A stretch of DNA of 40,288 nt from Nitrospira sp. (GCA_024281365.1 JAMXAU010000005.1:1-40288), one strand, 5' to 3'. Shown: positions 16,017-25,814, counted from the first letter of the stretch. A program made the numbers and translations. Notes: generated by a model from the sequence alone, not told the origin.

Positions 16017-16706
16017 CTACTTCAATCGCGTCAAGAGATCTGACGCCGCTGTCGCCCACTCGCCCCCCTTGTCCAATGTCGCCACTTTCTTCAACACTTC
16101 GCGCGCGCGCGTCGCATAGCCCAGCTGATAGTACACACGGCCCAGCTCAAGATGCGTCATCGCCGGCGGAACCGTCGGCGGACTGGCGGAGGCCGCATCT
16201 TCGAACGCCTCCATCGCTCCCTGGAGATCGCCCTGGTGCGCCAGGGCACGACCAAGATGAAAGCGAGCCAGATCCGGCGTGGGATACAAGGGATTCGCCA
16301 ACGCCAACCGATAGGATTGCATCGCCTCCACCCACCGATCCTGATTGGCTAAAACTTGCCCCAGGTACGTATGTGCTTCGGAGTAGCTCTCGTCGATCTT
16401 CAGCGCCGCACGAAACTGCTCTTCCGCATACGGCAATTTGCCTTGCAGCGCGTAGACATGTCCTAAGGCATATCGTGCTTCTTTGTTATTCGGGTTCAAT
16501 TGAACAGCTTTCTGGAACGACACGAAAGCCTGCTGCCGATCCCCCGGGAGGCTCGCCACGCCTTCTTGATAATGCCCCTGCGATTTTTGCAGAACCTCTT
16601 TCTCGGTCGCACAGCCCGCCACGACACTGGTGAGTCCAAGCCATATCACGATCAATGCGCGAAAGGCTTGATCTCGATGGGGTCGGTGTCTGTTCCAGAT
16701 CGTCAT
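16017..16706 (-). CDS. TPR-repeat lipoprotein (PilF/PilW-like)
   Basis: A 229-residue outer-membrane-type lipoprotein. The signal carries the lipobox VAGC with C32. After that there are about five TPR units, for example NPNNKEARYALGHVYALQG and SYSEAHTYLGQVLANQDRW. The size and arrangement resemble PilF/PilW pilotins, which help assemble type IV pilus secretins, but no pilus gene is present here, so the role remains open. Its start ATG overlaps the PfkB kinase stop by 4 nt (16703-16706), indicating coupling. Confidence 0.85.
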   Translation of the reverse strand: MTIWNRHRPHRDQAFRALIVIWLGLTSVVAGCATEKEVLQKSQGHYQEGVASLPGDRQQAFVSFQKAVQLNPNNKEARYALGHVYALQGKLPYAEEQFRAALKIDESYSEAHTYLGQVLANQDRWVEAMQSYRLALANPLYPTPDLARFHLGRALAHQGDLQGAMEAFEDAASASPPTVPPAMTHLELGRVYYQLGYATRAREVLKKVATLDKGGEWATAASDLLTRLK

Positions 16707-17614
16707 ACGTCCTCAAAATGCGTGAGTCGCTTGAACTCAGCGAACCGTGCCTGAATCTCTTTGTAATCCAGGATTCGCAATCGGTCAAGACTAAAGGCTT
16801 CTACTGTAAATGACGCCATGACGCTTCCAAAGATGATGGCCTGCCTCATGGCCTCAGGGGAACGGTTTCCGGTGGCGGCAAGATAGCCCAAAAACCCACC
16901 GGCAAAGGTATCGCCGGCACCGGTCGGATCGCGCACGTCTTCAAGCGGAAATGCAGGTGCACCGAATACCTGCTTTTCATTGAACATGAGGACGCCGTAT
17001 TCTCCTCGCTTCACGATGAGATGTTTGGGTCCTCGTGACAGCACCAACTTCGCCACTTTCACGAGATTGGTGTCCTGACCTAAGGCACGCGCTTCGCCGT
17101 CGTTAATGATCAAGACATCGACCTTTTCCAGCACTTTCCACAAGGCCTCCCGCTGGCCGTTGATCCAGAAGTTCATCGTGTCACAGGCCACGAGCGCTGG
17201 GCGTTTCACTTTCTGCAACACATCGAGCTGAAGCTCGGGGTGAATATTCCCAAGGAACAACACATCCGGCTCCCGATACGCCTCGGGAATCTGCGGACGA
17301 AACGTCTCGAACACGTTGAGCTGCGTATCCAGCGTGTGCGCTTCATTCAACTGATGGGTGTACTCCCCTTTCCAGCGGAAGGTCGCTCCTGGTCGCCGCT
17401 CCAATCCCGTCAGATCAATTCCGCGGCTCTTCAGAAACGCGACATGCTGCCGGGGAAAGTCTTCCCCGACTACCGCAATGAGCGCCACTGATGTAAAGAA
17501 ACTCGCCGCCGTGGAGAAGTACGTGGCCGACCCTCCTAGTATCTCCGTCCCTTCGCCGAATGGAGTTTTCACCGTATCCAACGCAACCGATCCAACCACT
17601 AACAATTTCCCCAT
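16703..17614 (-). CDS. PfkB-family carbohydrate/nucleoside kinase
   Basis: A 303-residue ribokinase-fold kinase. The N-terminal half shows LVVGSVALD and the GGSATYFS stretch used for substrate binding. The C-terminal PfkB signature reads DPTGAGDTFAGGF with the catalytic Asp in GAGD. Substrate cannot be told from sequence. Its position 3 nt downstream of mtnP suggests a link to nucleoside or methylthioribose-type salvage, but that is inference. The ribosome-binding site AGGAGC lies inside the end of mtnP. Confidence 0.9.
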   Translation of the reverse strand: MGKLLVVGSVALDTVKTPFGEGTEILGGSATYFSTAASFFTSVALIAVVGEDFPRQHVAFLKSRGIDLTGLERRPGATFRWKGEYTHQLNEAHTLDTQLNVFETFRPQIPEAYREPDVLFLGNIHPELQLDVLQKVKRPALVACDTMNFWINGQREALWKVLEKVDVLIINDGEARALGQDTNLVKVAKLVLSRGPKHLIVKRGEYGVLMFNEKQVFGAPAFPLEDVRDPTGAGDTFAGGFLGYLAATGNRSPEAMRQAIIFGSVMASFTVEAFSLDRLRILDYKEIQARFAEFKRLTHFEDV

Positions 17615-17617
17615 TGC

Positions 17618-18517
17618 CTAACGAGCTCCTTTCTGTGGTGTCAGGGCACGGTCGATGAGTACTGAGAGCTTTTTCCGCACCGCTGTCGGTATCCGCTTCG
17701 GTGCGGTCAAAATCGCATGGTCCAACGCGCGATGACAGGCACACTCGATCGGATGTGCGAACGACGGCATGACCGTCCGGAGAATCTGTTTCGCCAAAGC
17801 GACGTTGCGATGCAGGGTGTCCAGCACGGCCTCCACGGTGACCGCCTCCTCCGTCTCGTGCCAGCAGTCATAGTCCGTGACCAAGGCCAATGTCGCATAA
17901 CACAACTCCGCCTCACGAGCCAGCTTGGCTTCCGGCATATTGGTCATCCCGATCACATCGACACCCCATTGCCGGTAGAGCCGTGATTCCGCCTTGGTCG
18001 AAAACTGCGGCCCTTCCATGCACACGTAGGTACCACGAGCATGCAGCGTGGCTCCGACTCGCTCACCGGCGGAGCGCAACGCGCGGCCGAGCTCCGCACA
18101 AATCGGTTCGCCGAATGCAACATGCGCCACAAGACCCCGCTCAAAAAAAGTCGAGACGCGGCGTTTGGTGAGATCGATGAACTGATCTGGCACCACGACG
18201 TCCCCCGGATGAATCGATTCTTTCATGCTGCCGACGGCACTGACTGAAATGACATGCGAGACCCCGAGGGACTTGAGTGCAAAAATGTTGGCGCGATAAT
18301 TAATTTCACTGGGATTCAACAGATGCCCCTGTCCGTGGCGAGACAGAAAGGCCACCCGAATCCCTTCGAGCATACCCACTCTGATCACATCGGAGGGAGC
18401 TCCGAACGGCGTACGCACTCGAATGGAGCGAGCACCCGTCAACCCTTCAATCTCATAAAGTCCGCTTCCTCCGATCATTCCGACTGTTACCCGCTTATCC
18501 TGTTTTTTGTTCGGCAT
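17618..18517 (-). CDS. mtnP: S-methyl-5'-thioadenosine phosphorylase
   Basis: A 299-residue cytosolic purine-nucleoside-phosphorylase family enzyme. It splits methylthioadenosine (a by-product of polyamine and related synthesis) with phosphate to adenine and methylthioribose-1-phosphate. Family marks are MIGGSGLYEIEGL, the phosphate-loop stretch FLSRHGQGHLLNPSEINYRAN, and MEGPQFSTKAES with GMTNMPEAKLAREAE. AAGGGA lies about 7 nt before ATG 18517. It is followed directly by the PfkB kinase. A hypoxanthine/guanosine-type relative is possible but the substrate-site stretch TNMPEA fits MTA. Confidence 0.94.
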   Translation of the reverse strand: MPNKKQDKRVTVGMIGGSGLYEIEGLTGARSIRVRTPFGAPSDVIRVGMLEGIRVAFLSRHGQGHLLNPSEINYRANIFALKSLGVSHVISVSAVGSMKESIHPGDVVVPDQFIDLTKRRVSTFFERGLVAHVAFGEPICAELGRALRSAGERVGATLHARGTYVCMEGPQFSTKAESRLYRQWGVDVIGMTNMPEAKLAREAELCYATLALVTDYDCWHETEEAVTVEAVLDTLHRNVALAKQILRTVMPSFAHPIECACHRALDHAILTAPKRIPTAVRKKLSVLIDRALTPQKGAR

Positions 18518-18571
18518 ACCAAATCCCTTTTCTCACCATGCCCGCGACACTGCAGGCTGCTGTTGTGATCC

Positions 18572-19537
18572 CTACCCTTGCAGAAATTGTTCGATGCGCG
18601 TGATGACCCGGCTCCCTACCTGTTCAAACGGCTCGCCCTCATCAATCGAGAACCACTCGACGCCGGGCTCTTTTCGAAACCATGTCATCTGCCGTTTCGC
18701 AAACCGCCTGGTATCACGCTTGAACTGCCGCACCAGTTCCCCGTGATCACATTCATTAGCCAAATAGGCGCCAATGTGCCGATACCCAAGACCTTTCATT
18801 GATCCAAGCTCACGCCCATACCCTCGGTCGAGCAACGACCGCGTCTCTTCTATCATTCCATGAGCCAGCTGCCAATCAATGCGTTCATCGATCCGTCGAT
18901 AGAGCACCTCTTTGGGTCGATGAAGTCCAATCAGCAGCGACGAAAAGGGTGCCTCTTGAAACTGATGCTCAGCCTGCATCTCGGACATCAAACGCCCAGA
19001 CAGCCGATACACTTCCAGCGCCCGCATCACCTTCGACTCATCGTTCGGATGCAATCTGGCCGCTGCAGCAGGATCGACACGCATCAACTCGGCATACAGG
19101 CCGGTTCGTCCAGCCTGCTCTCTTAACTTTTTGAGGTCCGCCCTCACGATGGGATCAGCCTGAGGTGCAGGGCACAGGCCTCTGATCAGAGTTCTGATGT
19201 AGAGGCCGGTCCCACCAACGACGAACGGCAGCCGGCCGGCTTCGTATAACCGCTCGATGTGCTCCAGCGCAGTGCGTCGATACCACCCAGTGTTGAAGGC
19301 TTCATCCGGATTCACCAGATCCAGAAGCCGGTGCGGCACAACCTGCTGATCCTCGGCGGTTGGCTTGTCCGTTCCAATATCCATTCCACGATACACCTGA
19401 CGCGAATCCGCCGTCAGAATTTCGGTATCAAAATGCTTGGCTACCTGTATCGCGACTCGACTTTTCCCGACAGCGGTCGGTCCCAGCAGGACGACCAAAG
19501 GCCGGTGGCGATGTGCACTCTCCACACGCATGGTCAT
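18572..19537 (-). CDS. miaA: tRNA dimethylallyltransferase MiaA
   Basis: MiaA adds a dimethylallyl group to A37 of tRNAs that read codons starting with U. The P-loop GPTAVGKS lies at about residues 19-26. DSRQVYRGMDIGTDKPT and the later GTGLYIR motif are characteristic, as is the tail TRRFAKRQMTWFRKEP. The open frame extends to a GTG at 19582, but there is no ribosome-binding site there and homology starts near RPLVVLLGP, so ATG 19537 (321 residues) is preferred; ATG 19531 is also possible. It lies immediately downstream of mutL, as in many bacteria. Confidence 0.94.
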   Translation of the reverse strand: MTMRVESAHRHRPLVVLLGPTAVGKSRVAIQVAKHFDTEILTADSRQVYRGMDIGTDKPTAEDQQVVPHRLLDLVNPDEAFNTGWYRRTALEHIERLYEAGRLPFVVGGTGLYIRTLIRGLCPAPQADPIVRADLKKLREQAGRTGLYAELMRVDPAAAARLHPNDESKVMRALEVYRLSGRLMSEMQAEHQFQEAPFSSLLIGLHRPKEVLYRRIDERIDWQLAHGMIEETRSLLDRGYGRELGSMKGLGYRHIGAYLANECDHGELVRQFKRDTRRFAKRQMTWFRKEPGVEWFSIDEGEPFEQVGSRVITRIEQFLQG

Positions 19538-19614
19538 GTCACGATCGACCAGGAGAGAACCTTGCAGCTCCACGAGATCCACCGGACGTGGGCCACTGCT
19601 TCATACCGCATGAC

Positions 19615-21393
19615 CTACCAACCAGCCCGTCCGAACATCTTTTCGAGATCGTCGATGCTGAGTCGAAAGGACGTTCGTCTTCCATGAGGACAGGTGGTGA
19701 TCTCCCCCTCTGATCGCCACTCTTCGACCAACATCTTGATTTCATCCAGTTGCATGGAGCGTCCAGCTCGGACGGCACCATGGCAGGCCAACGATGCCAA
19801 CACCGGCCGCACTCGCGCCTCGAGCGCGGGAACTCGCTCCCATTGATTCAAATCCTCAAGGAGATCCTCCAGGAACACTTTCGGATCAACTTGACCAAGT
19901 CCGACCGGCGTCGATCGGAGCAAGACCGTGGTGGCGCCGAACGGCTCAATCTCCAAGCCCAACCTCCCGAGCTCCTCCTGATACCGCAGGATCAACGCCG
20001 CATGATCCGGCAACAAATCGAGCGGATCGGGCAGAAGCAGCGGTTGAGCCTGAAGACTGCGGGCCGTCCACGCCCGATACAGTCGCTCAAACAACACCCG
20101 CTCATGGGCTGTATGTTGATCGACTACCACCAGATCTCCCCCAACTTGGGCAACGAGGAATGTCCGGTTGATCTGTCCCAACGCCACCACTTCTCCGGCA
20201 GGCACTCGCACATACGCCTCCGCCGCTTCACTCGCAAACGCCAGCTGAATCTCGGGACCTGGCTGTGGCAAGACGGTCGTCTCCGTTGGACGAGACGTGG
20301 TCATACCCGAAGAATCTGGCCACGAAACAGCGACATGGGGAGTAGCCCGTTCAGATACCTCAGTGTCATCGCGTCCCGGTTCGCCCACTCCACCACTCAG
20401 CCGCTGGCGAACCGCTCGTCGAACGATCTGATGAATAAATTCATTGTCCGAAAAACGCACTTCTCGTTTCGTCGGATGGACGTTGACATCCACGCGCTCC
20501 GGATCGACATCAAGGAACAAAACGAATCGTGGATGGCAACCTCGAGGCAGAAATGAGCCATACCCTTCTCCGACGGCGTGGGACACCGTCAGGCTCCGGA
20601 CAGGTCGACGATTCACAAACAATTCTTGCGGAATACGCGAAGGCTTGGCATGGACCGCATCAATAATATAACCCGTGAGGCTGGCGCCGGTTTGCCCGTC
20701 ATGGAGAGGAAGACCGTGATCAAGAAACGCACGCGGGTACACTTGGGCGATCCGCTCCCTTTCTGATCGCACGGTTGGGTAGTTCAGAAGTTCCTGCGCA
20801 TTCTGGGTGAAACGAAATTGGATGGCCGGCCATGCCAGCGCCGCCTGTTGTACCACTCGAATGATGTGCGTGCACTCCGTCGGGGCAGACTTCAAAAACT
20901 TTTTCCTGGCCGGCTGATGCTCGAACAGCGCCGTCACCTCAATCCTGGTCCCGACGACCGGAGGGGCGTCGGTCATGTTTCCGACGAGTCCCCCCACGAC
21001 GTCCAACTTCGTCCCTACCTCGTCAGAACGTGTTGCGGTCAACAATCGGACATGCGAAACGGCCGCAATACTTGGCAACGCTTCTCCCCGAAACCCCATC
21101 GTCCGAATGGACCACAGATCGGCATCAGACCGAAGTTTACTCGTGGCATGGCGCTGAAACGCACAGATCGCATCCTGACGACTCATCCCCTCTCCATCGT
21201 CGGTCACCCGAATCAAAGAGAGGCCTCCATCCTTCACGTCGATTGAGATGGAACGACTCCCGGCATCAATGCTGTTTTCAAGAAGTTCTTTCACGACGGC
21301 AGCAGGGCGCTCAACGACTTCCCCGGCTGCAATGCGACCAATCACGTCTTCCGGCAATAGGCGGATCTTGGAGCTGTCGTCTGTCTTCAGCAC
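19615..21393 (-). CDS. mutL: DNA mismatch repair protein MutL
   Basis: A 592-residue mismatch-repair ATPase. The GHKL domain shows ELLENSIDAG, VTDDGEGM and TMGFRGEALPSI. The C-terminal domain carries DQHTAHERVLFE, a form of the DQHA(X)2E(X)4E endonuclease motif, plus SLACHGAVRAG and CPHGRR, so it probably belongs to the nicking MutL class used by bacteria without MutH. An open frame extends upstream to 21522, but GTG at 21393 has GAGGAG 9 nt before it and begins just ahead of KIRLLPEDVIGRIAAGEV, the normal N-terminus. It lies 64 nt downstream of cpoB and upstream of miaA. Confidence 0.95.
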   Translation of the reverse strand: MLKTDDSSKIRLLPEDVIGRIAAGEVVERPAAVVKELLENSIDAGSRSISIDVKDGGLSLIRVTDDGEGMSRQDAICAFQRHATSKLRSDADLWSIRTMGFRGEALPSIAAVSHVRLLTATRSDEVGTKLDVVGGLVGNMTDAPPVVGTRIEVTALFEHQPARKKFLKSAPTECTHIIRVVQQAALAWPAIQFRFTQNAQELLNYPTVRSERERIAQVYPRAFLDHGLPLHDGQTGASLTGYIIDAVHAKPSRIPQELFVNRRPVRSLTVSHAVGEGYGSFLPRGCHPRFVLFLDVDPERVDVNVHPTKREVRFSDNEFIHQIVRRAVRQRLSGGVGEPGRDDTEVSERATPHVAVSWPDSSGMTTSRPTETTVLPQPGPEIQLAFASEAAEAYVRVPAGEVVALGQINRTFLVAQVGGDLVVVDQHTAHERVLFERLYRAWTARSLQAQPLLLPDPLDLLPDHAALILRYQEELGRLGLEIEPFGATTVLLRSTPVGLGQVDPKVFLEDLLEDLNQWERVPALEARVRPVLASLACHGAVRAGRSMQLDEIKMLVEEWRSEGEITTCPHGRRTSFRLSIDDLEKMFGRAGW

Positions 21394-21457
21394 AGCACCA
21401 GGCTCCTCATGCACGATGGGAATGGGAACAAGGCAGGACGTCGAACAGCAGGGACGC

Positions 21458-22228
21458 TCATCGGAGCTCGGCCAATTTATGCTTGGCCAACTTGGACTCA
21501 TCCGACGATGGAAACTCCTCAAGTACCCGTTTTAGATTCTTCCTCGATTTGGCAAGATCGCCGGTTTCAGCCGTCGCTAACCCAAGTTTGTAGAGCGCCG
21601 CCGGCATTTTTTCATTCCCGGGATACTCTGCAACAAGATAATCAAAGGTCTGAATGGCTCGACCGTACTCTTTCAGATTGTAATAGGACTCGCCCAACCA
21701 GTATTGGGCATTGGGAGTCAGGGACGTGCCAGGAAAGTCTTTGATGAACCGTTGGAACCCGGCGATGGAGAGCTCATATTTCCCGTTCAGATAATCATTG
21801 TAAGCCAAATTAAACGCCGAGGTGGGCGTGATGCCCGATGCGGTCACCACGGCCTCAACCGGAGGTGTCGACTTCACCGCCTTCGCCGCACGCAGTTCGG
21901 GTGAGGCCTCCAACCTGGCAGATGCCTGGCTCACCGTCTCTTCCATCTTCGCAAGTCGGCTTTCCAGCTTCTGGATACGAGCCGTCACATCATCAAAGCG
22001 TGACTTGGTCACGTCCGTGTCCTTGCTGTCCTTGCTCCGCTCAATCGCTTCCAAGCGACGGACCACCGCATCAACCCGTTGATGATCTTGATCCTGTGTC
22101 TTGGAGATGGTCGAAAGCTGGTCCCGAGTCTGCATGAAGTCCGCATGCTTGGCGCATCCGGCAAACACCATCACCCATCCCAACCATCCCCCTATCACCG
22201 CTGTGGACATGACGGTACGGACTCGCAT
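21458..22228 (-). CDS. cpoB: CpoB/YbgF-like Tol-Pal coordinating protein
   Basis: A 256-residue periplasmic protein of the CpoB (YbgF) type, which couples peptidoglycan synthesis with outer-membrane constriction. It has a lipobox FAGC (C25), a coiled coil at about residues 35-110, and three C-terminal TPR units (AFNLAYNDYLNGKYELSIAG, PNAQYWLGESYYNLKEY, ALYKLGLATAETGD). E. coli CpoB is not lipidated, so the lipobox is a difference. It starts 3 nt after the stop of a longer paralogue. Confidence 0.92.
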   Translation of the reverse strand: MRVRTVMSTAVIGGWLGWVMVFAGCAKHADFMQTRDQLSTISKTQDQDHQRVDAVVRRLEAIERSKDSKDTDVTKSRFDDVTARIQKLESRLAKMEETVSQASARLEASPELRAAKAVKSTPPVEAVVTASGITPTSAFNLAYNDYLNGKYELSIAGFQRFIKDFPGTSLTPNAQYWLGESYYNLKEYGRAIQTFDYLVAEYPGNEKMPAALYKLGLATAETGDLAKSRKNLKRVLEEFPSSDESKLAKHKLAELR

Positions 22229-22231
22229 GCT

Positions 22232-23620
22232 TTACCGCACCTCCTTCAGTTGACCCAACTTGTCGGATGCTTTCCCTGCTTCCACACTTTTCGGGTAGAG
22301 CGTGACGACCTGTTTGAAAGCCGACGAGGCTCGTTTCTTGTCCTTCATAGCCAGATAGGCATATCCCTTCTTCAGAATGGCCGACGGCACCTTTTCACTG
22401 CTCGGATAATCGACCTCTACCTTATCGTACGCATCAATCGCTTTCTGAAAATCTTTCTTACCAAAATACGACTCCCCCAACCAAAAGCGCGCGTTGGGCG
22501 CAAGGTTCGAATTGGGGAATTCGTCAAAGAAACCTGCAAATCCTTGCCTGGCCCCTTCCAAATCCCCTTCCCGAAACAACGCCAACAACCGCTCATAGCG
22601 AACTCGATCAGGGGGATCGGATGTAACCTGAGGAAGTTCCGACTTGGCTGATTCTTGAGGAGGCACGATCGTCATCACACCGCCTGATGTGTCCTGCCCG
22701 GCAGACACTCTTGATGCATCTCCCCCTTCCAACGCCGTCTCATTCGGTCCCAACGACGAATGCTGGGAGGACTTAGTTGCCTGCTGTAATGACACTGGCT
22801 TATGTGATACCTGCTCAACGGTCTTCACGAGGGCATCAATGCGACTATCCTGCTCATCGAGCCGCGCCGTGACTTTTTTGCCGACGGCTTCAAGTGCCTT
22901 GGTGATGGAGACCACGCTCCGATTCACATCTTCCGCATGCATCGCCGCAGTTTTTGAGTCCGCATCGATCTTTGCCGCAAGGTTCTTTGAAGCATGCTCT
23001 CCTTCACCGACACGATCATTCAGACCGGTCAGCGCTTCTCGAAACCCTGACAACGCCTGATTAAACTGCGTAAACTTTTGAGAAACCTGCTCGATCCTAT
23101 TCTGGTGCTCGGTCAGCTCCTTTTGGTGCCCCTCCAACTTGGCATCAACACGCTTTGCTAATCCCTCATTCGTGCGTTGCACGACATCGATGACTTCTTT
23201 CTTGAGTGATTCCATCGCCTTTGCCAGATCGTCCAGCCTTGCCGATACCTTCGCATCCTGGGTCTCAAAGCTCTTCTGCATCCACAGATAGCGAGTACTA
23301 CCGTCGGTTTCCAACTTCGCCGCCAACTGTTCGAGTTTCTTGGTCTGCTGCTCCGCCTGCGCCGACCGGTATTTAAGATCTTCCTGCCTGGTCTGAAGGT
23401 CTTTGGTCAGGTGCAGCGCCTTTTCCAGTTCTCCGCGTAACTGGGGAATTTCATACTCGCGTAGTGTCGTAATTTCTTGAGTCTGCTTGGCACTGGTCTG
23501 CTTGAAGTCTTTTTCAGTTTTTTTCAAGTCGGACTGCTGTGCGACACAACCCGGCAAGAAAAGCCCGCCTACGGCCAAACCCAGTAGCACGCCATGCGTG
23601 GTTCGCAGTTGAGACTTCAT
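22232..23620 (-). CDS. Second, longer CpoB/YbgF-like coiled-coil lipoprotein
   Basis: A 462-residue lipoprotein (lipobox LPGC, C25). A very long coiled-coil region covers about residues 30-280, with heptad-rich stretches such as RNEGLAKRVDAKLEGHQKEL. A short linker follows, then the same C-terminal TPR arrangement as CpoB (NARFWLGESYFGKKDFQKAI, SAILKKGYAYLAMKDKKRA). An open frame continues upstream to 23683, but ATG 23620 precedes the signal sequence. Lying between pal and cpoB in one operon, it looks like a diverged duplicate. A role spanning the periplasm from the outer membrane is inference from the coiled-coil length. Confidence 0.87.
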   Translation of the reverse strand: MKSQLRTTHGVLLGLAVGGLFLPGCVAQQSDLKKTEKDFKQTSAKQTQEITTLREYEIPQLRGELEKALHLTKDLQTRQEDLKYRSAQAEQQTKKLEQLAAKLETDGSTRYLWMQKSFETQDAKVSARLDDLAKAMESLKKEVIDVVQRTNEGLAKRVDAKLEGHQKELTEHQNRIEQVSQKFTQFNQALSGFREALTGLNDRVGEGEHASKNLAAKIDADSKTAAMHAEDVNRSVVSITKALEAVGKKVTARLDEQDSRIDALVKTVEQVSHKPVSLQQATKSSQHSSLGPNETALEGGDASRVSAGQDTSGGVMTIVPPQESAKSELPQVTSDPPDRVRYERLLALFREGDLEGARQGFAGFFDEFPNSNLAPNARFWLGESYFGKKDFQKAIDAYDKVEVDYPSSEKVPSAILKKGYAYLAMKDKKRASSAFKQVVTLYPKSVEAGKASDKLGQLKEVR

Positions 23621-23686
23621 GCCTTGCACTCCAGTGGATCGACTACAACGAGGATACGCTCCTGCCAACAGCGTGTCCCACACGCA

Positions 23687-24391
23687 CTATTTCCCCACCT
23701 TCACGACAAGATGCCCTCGACGATTCATCGAGTAGCAGTGCTCCCCATGTTCTGTGCAAAACGGGCGTTCTTTCCCATACGAGACGACCGAGAGGTGCTG
23801 GGGAACCACCCCCAGCTCGACGAGGTAGTTCCGAACGGCTTTCGCCCGCTTCTCTCCCAACACCAGGTTATACGCGGAGGTGCCTCGTTCGTCACAATGT
23901 CCTTCAATCTTCAGCTGAGCCTGCGGATTTGATTTGATCCACTCCGCATCGTTCGCAAGCGCGTGGCGCCCTTCGTCGGTGATAGAAAAACTATCATAGG
24001 CAAAAAATACGTCCCGCAAGCCGGCCGCCGCCGATGCCGTCTGCTCCGCACGTATTTCAGCGAGCTGGCGTGCAGCACCGCCAGGATCGGACTTGGCCAT
24101 CAGCGTGTTGCCCGGAGTCACCGTTCCATTTCCGTTGTGACCACCGCCTCCGAGTCGTTCTTCTAAGGGGTTCCGATCGAATCCACGCAGACTACTCGTC
24201 TCATCCTTCCCGGACAACGATGTGTCGGGAAAGCTTGAACTTGCCCCACCTTTTGCCCCTCCTCGTGCCATCTCTTCCTGTAACGCACGTGTGTCTCCTC
24301 CCGATTGAACCGCCTTCCTCGAGCAAGCCGGACTCAACAGAAGGAGCACGCCAAGAATCACTGGTAGGGGGGTGACTACTAATGTCTTCAT
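23687..24391 (-). CDS. pal: Peptidoglycan-associated lipoprotein Pal
   Basis: A 234-residue outer-membrane lipoprotein (Cys at residue 23 in SPAC). The C-terminal OmpA-like domain (about 125-232) has DVFFAYDSFSI, the binding-site segment KIEGHCDERGTSAYN and LGEKRAKAVRNYL, which hold the peptidoglycan-contacting Asp and Arg. The N-terminal 100 residues form a Gly/Ser-rich linker longer than in E. coli Pal. It is the outer-membrane endpoint of the Tol system, with tolB 79 nt upstream. Confidence 0.95.
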   Translation of the reverse strand: MKTLVVTPLPVILGVLLLLSPACSRKAVQSGGDTRALQEEMARGGAKGGASSSFPDTSLSGKDETSSLRGFDRNPLEERLGGGGHNGNGTVTPGNTLMAKSDPGGAARQLAEIRAEQTASAAAGLRDVFFAYDSFSITDEGRHALANDAEWIKSNPQAQLKIEGHCDERGTSAYNLVLGEKRAKAVRNYLVELGVVPQHLSVVSYGKERPFCTEHGEHCYSMNRRGHLVVKVGK

Positions 24392-24470
24392 CGAGTCGAT
24401 TCCCTTCTCATCAGGTGTTCTTTCTTTTCATACAGTGGAGGACGATTCTCGTCAATGCCTTGCACAAAAA

Positions 24471-25811
24471 TCACGAGGCAGGAGACCACGTCGGTGCGCT
24501 ATTGTGAGTTCCCGTGAAGGTAATTCGTTCCAAGTCCTTCCCGTCCGTATTAATCATATAGATATGGCTCTTCCCGTCCGCCGTGGAACTAAACACAATG
24601 TGACGTCCGTCAGGGGACCACGAAGGAGAATCATCCACCCCCGGCCCGGTCGTCAACTGTACGCGCTTCTGCCCATCGGGCGTGATGAGACAGAGCTTGT
24701 ACTCTTTCCGTGGAGTCCGGCACACATACGCGATCCAATTCCCTCGAGGAGACCAGGCGGGGGCGGCATTATAATCTCCCTCAAAGGTCAATCGGCGCAC
24801 ATTGGATCCATCCGCGCTGATGAGAAACACTTGCGGTCCGCCGCTTCGGTCGGAGGTAAAGGCCAACTCGCGGCCAGACGGTGCCCAGGAAGGGGAGAGA
24901 TCTCCGCCGGCATTGGTCGTCAACCGTTGCACCGCCTTGGTGTGGGTGTCCATGCGATAGAGTTCCGCATTCCCCTCAGAGCTGGACGAATACGCGAGAA
25001 AATTCCCGTCCGGAGAGAGTGCCGGCGTGATGTTCAGTCCGCCCTGTGAGACCAGAGTCCAGCGTTTTCCAGTCGCGAGCTCAAGGAGATCGATATCTTG
25101 CGTATTCCGATTGCGGTACGTCGTAAAGACCAAAAATCGCCGATCAGGGGACCAGCGCGGCATCAAATTCAAAAATCCGTCGGCCGTCAGTTGCCGCGGG
25201 TCGTAGCCGTCATAGTCCATGATGAATAACTCGCGCGCCGAACCCAGCTCAGACACATAGGCGATTTTTGTCCGAGCGATCCCCGGTTCTCCGGTATACC
25301 GAAACACCAGCTCATCGGCAAATCGATGGGCCATCAGTCGCACCACCGATGTCGAACCGACATAGCGTTTCCCACCGACCACCTCGTTATTCCCCGCATC
25401 ATAGACATAGCCGTCCATATTCACATCGGAATCTTTATTCCCACTCTTGATACCAGCTCGTCCCCACACCACCACCGACACGCCATTCCCAACCGCGTGC
25501 TTGAAGGATGGATCCGGCTCAGCTCCGAGTTGGCCAGCCTTAATGCCGAGACCATTCACATCAACAAGAGCAAACACCAGGGAGCGCCGTACATCTGTTT
25601 TGAGCACCTCCTCAATACGGCTACCGAGCTTCACGCGCCCTTCCGGCGATTCCGTACCACCCAGATTCTCAATTCCGGCAATCGCCAATGGAATTTTTTG
25701 AAAATCAGGCCTCGCCGCTTCAAGAAACACGTCGGCAGCACCGGATTCGATGATCCACACCAGGCCAACCAGGGCACAGAAACCGGCAATCACAAGCGTT
25801 CGTAACGTCAT
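24471..25811 (-). CDS. tolB: Tol-Pal system beta-propeller protein TolB
   Basis: A 446-residue periplasmic protein with a signal peptide (cut probably after ESGA), an N-terminal TolB_N domain (FLEAARPDFQKIPLAIAG) and a C-terminal six-bladed propeller built of WD40-like units such as PRWSPDRRFLVFTTYR, PALSPDGNFLAYSS and PSWSPDGRHIVFSS. It shuttles between TolA and Pal. AAGGA lies 7 nt before ATG 25811, and the start is 3 nt after the tolA stop. Confidence 0.96.
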   Translation of the reverse strand: MTLRTLVIAGFCALVGLVWIIESGAADVFLEAARPDFQKIPLAIAGIENLGGTESPEGRVKLGSRIEEVLKTDVRRSLVFALVDVNGLGIKAGQLGAEPDPSFKHAVGNGVSVVVWGRAGIKSGNKDSDVNMDGYVYDAGNNEVVGGKRYVGSTSVVRLMAHRFADELVFRYTGEPGIARTKIAYVSELGSARELFIMDYDGYDPRQLTADGFLNLMPRWSPDRRFLVFTTYRNRNTQDIDLLELATGKRWTLVSQGGLNITPALSPDGNFLAYSSSSEGNAELYRMDTHTKAVQRLTTNAGGDLSPSWAPSGRELAFTSDRSGGPQVFLISADGSNVRRLTFEGDYNAAPAWSPRGNWIAYVCRTPRKEYKLCLITPDGQKRVQLTTGPGVDDSPSWSPDGRHIVFSSTADGKSHIYMINTDGKDLERITFTGTHNSAPTWSPAS

Positions 25812-25814
25812 AAT

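Noticed and set aside
19750-20556. Plus-strand open frame of 268 codons inside mutL
   Set aside because: Antisense to the conserved MutL C-terminal half; composition is that of a shadow frame.
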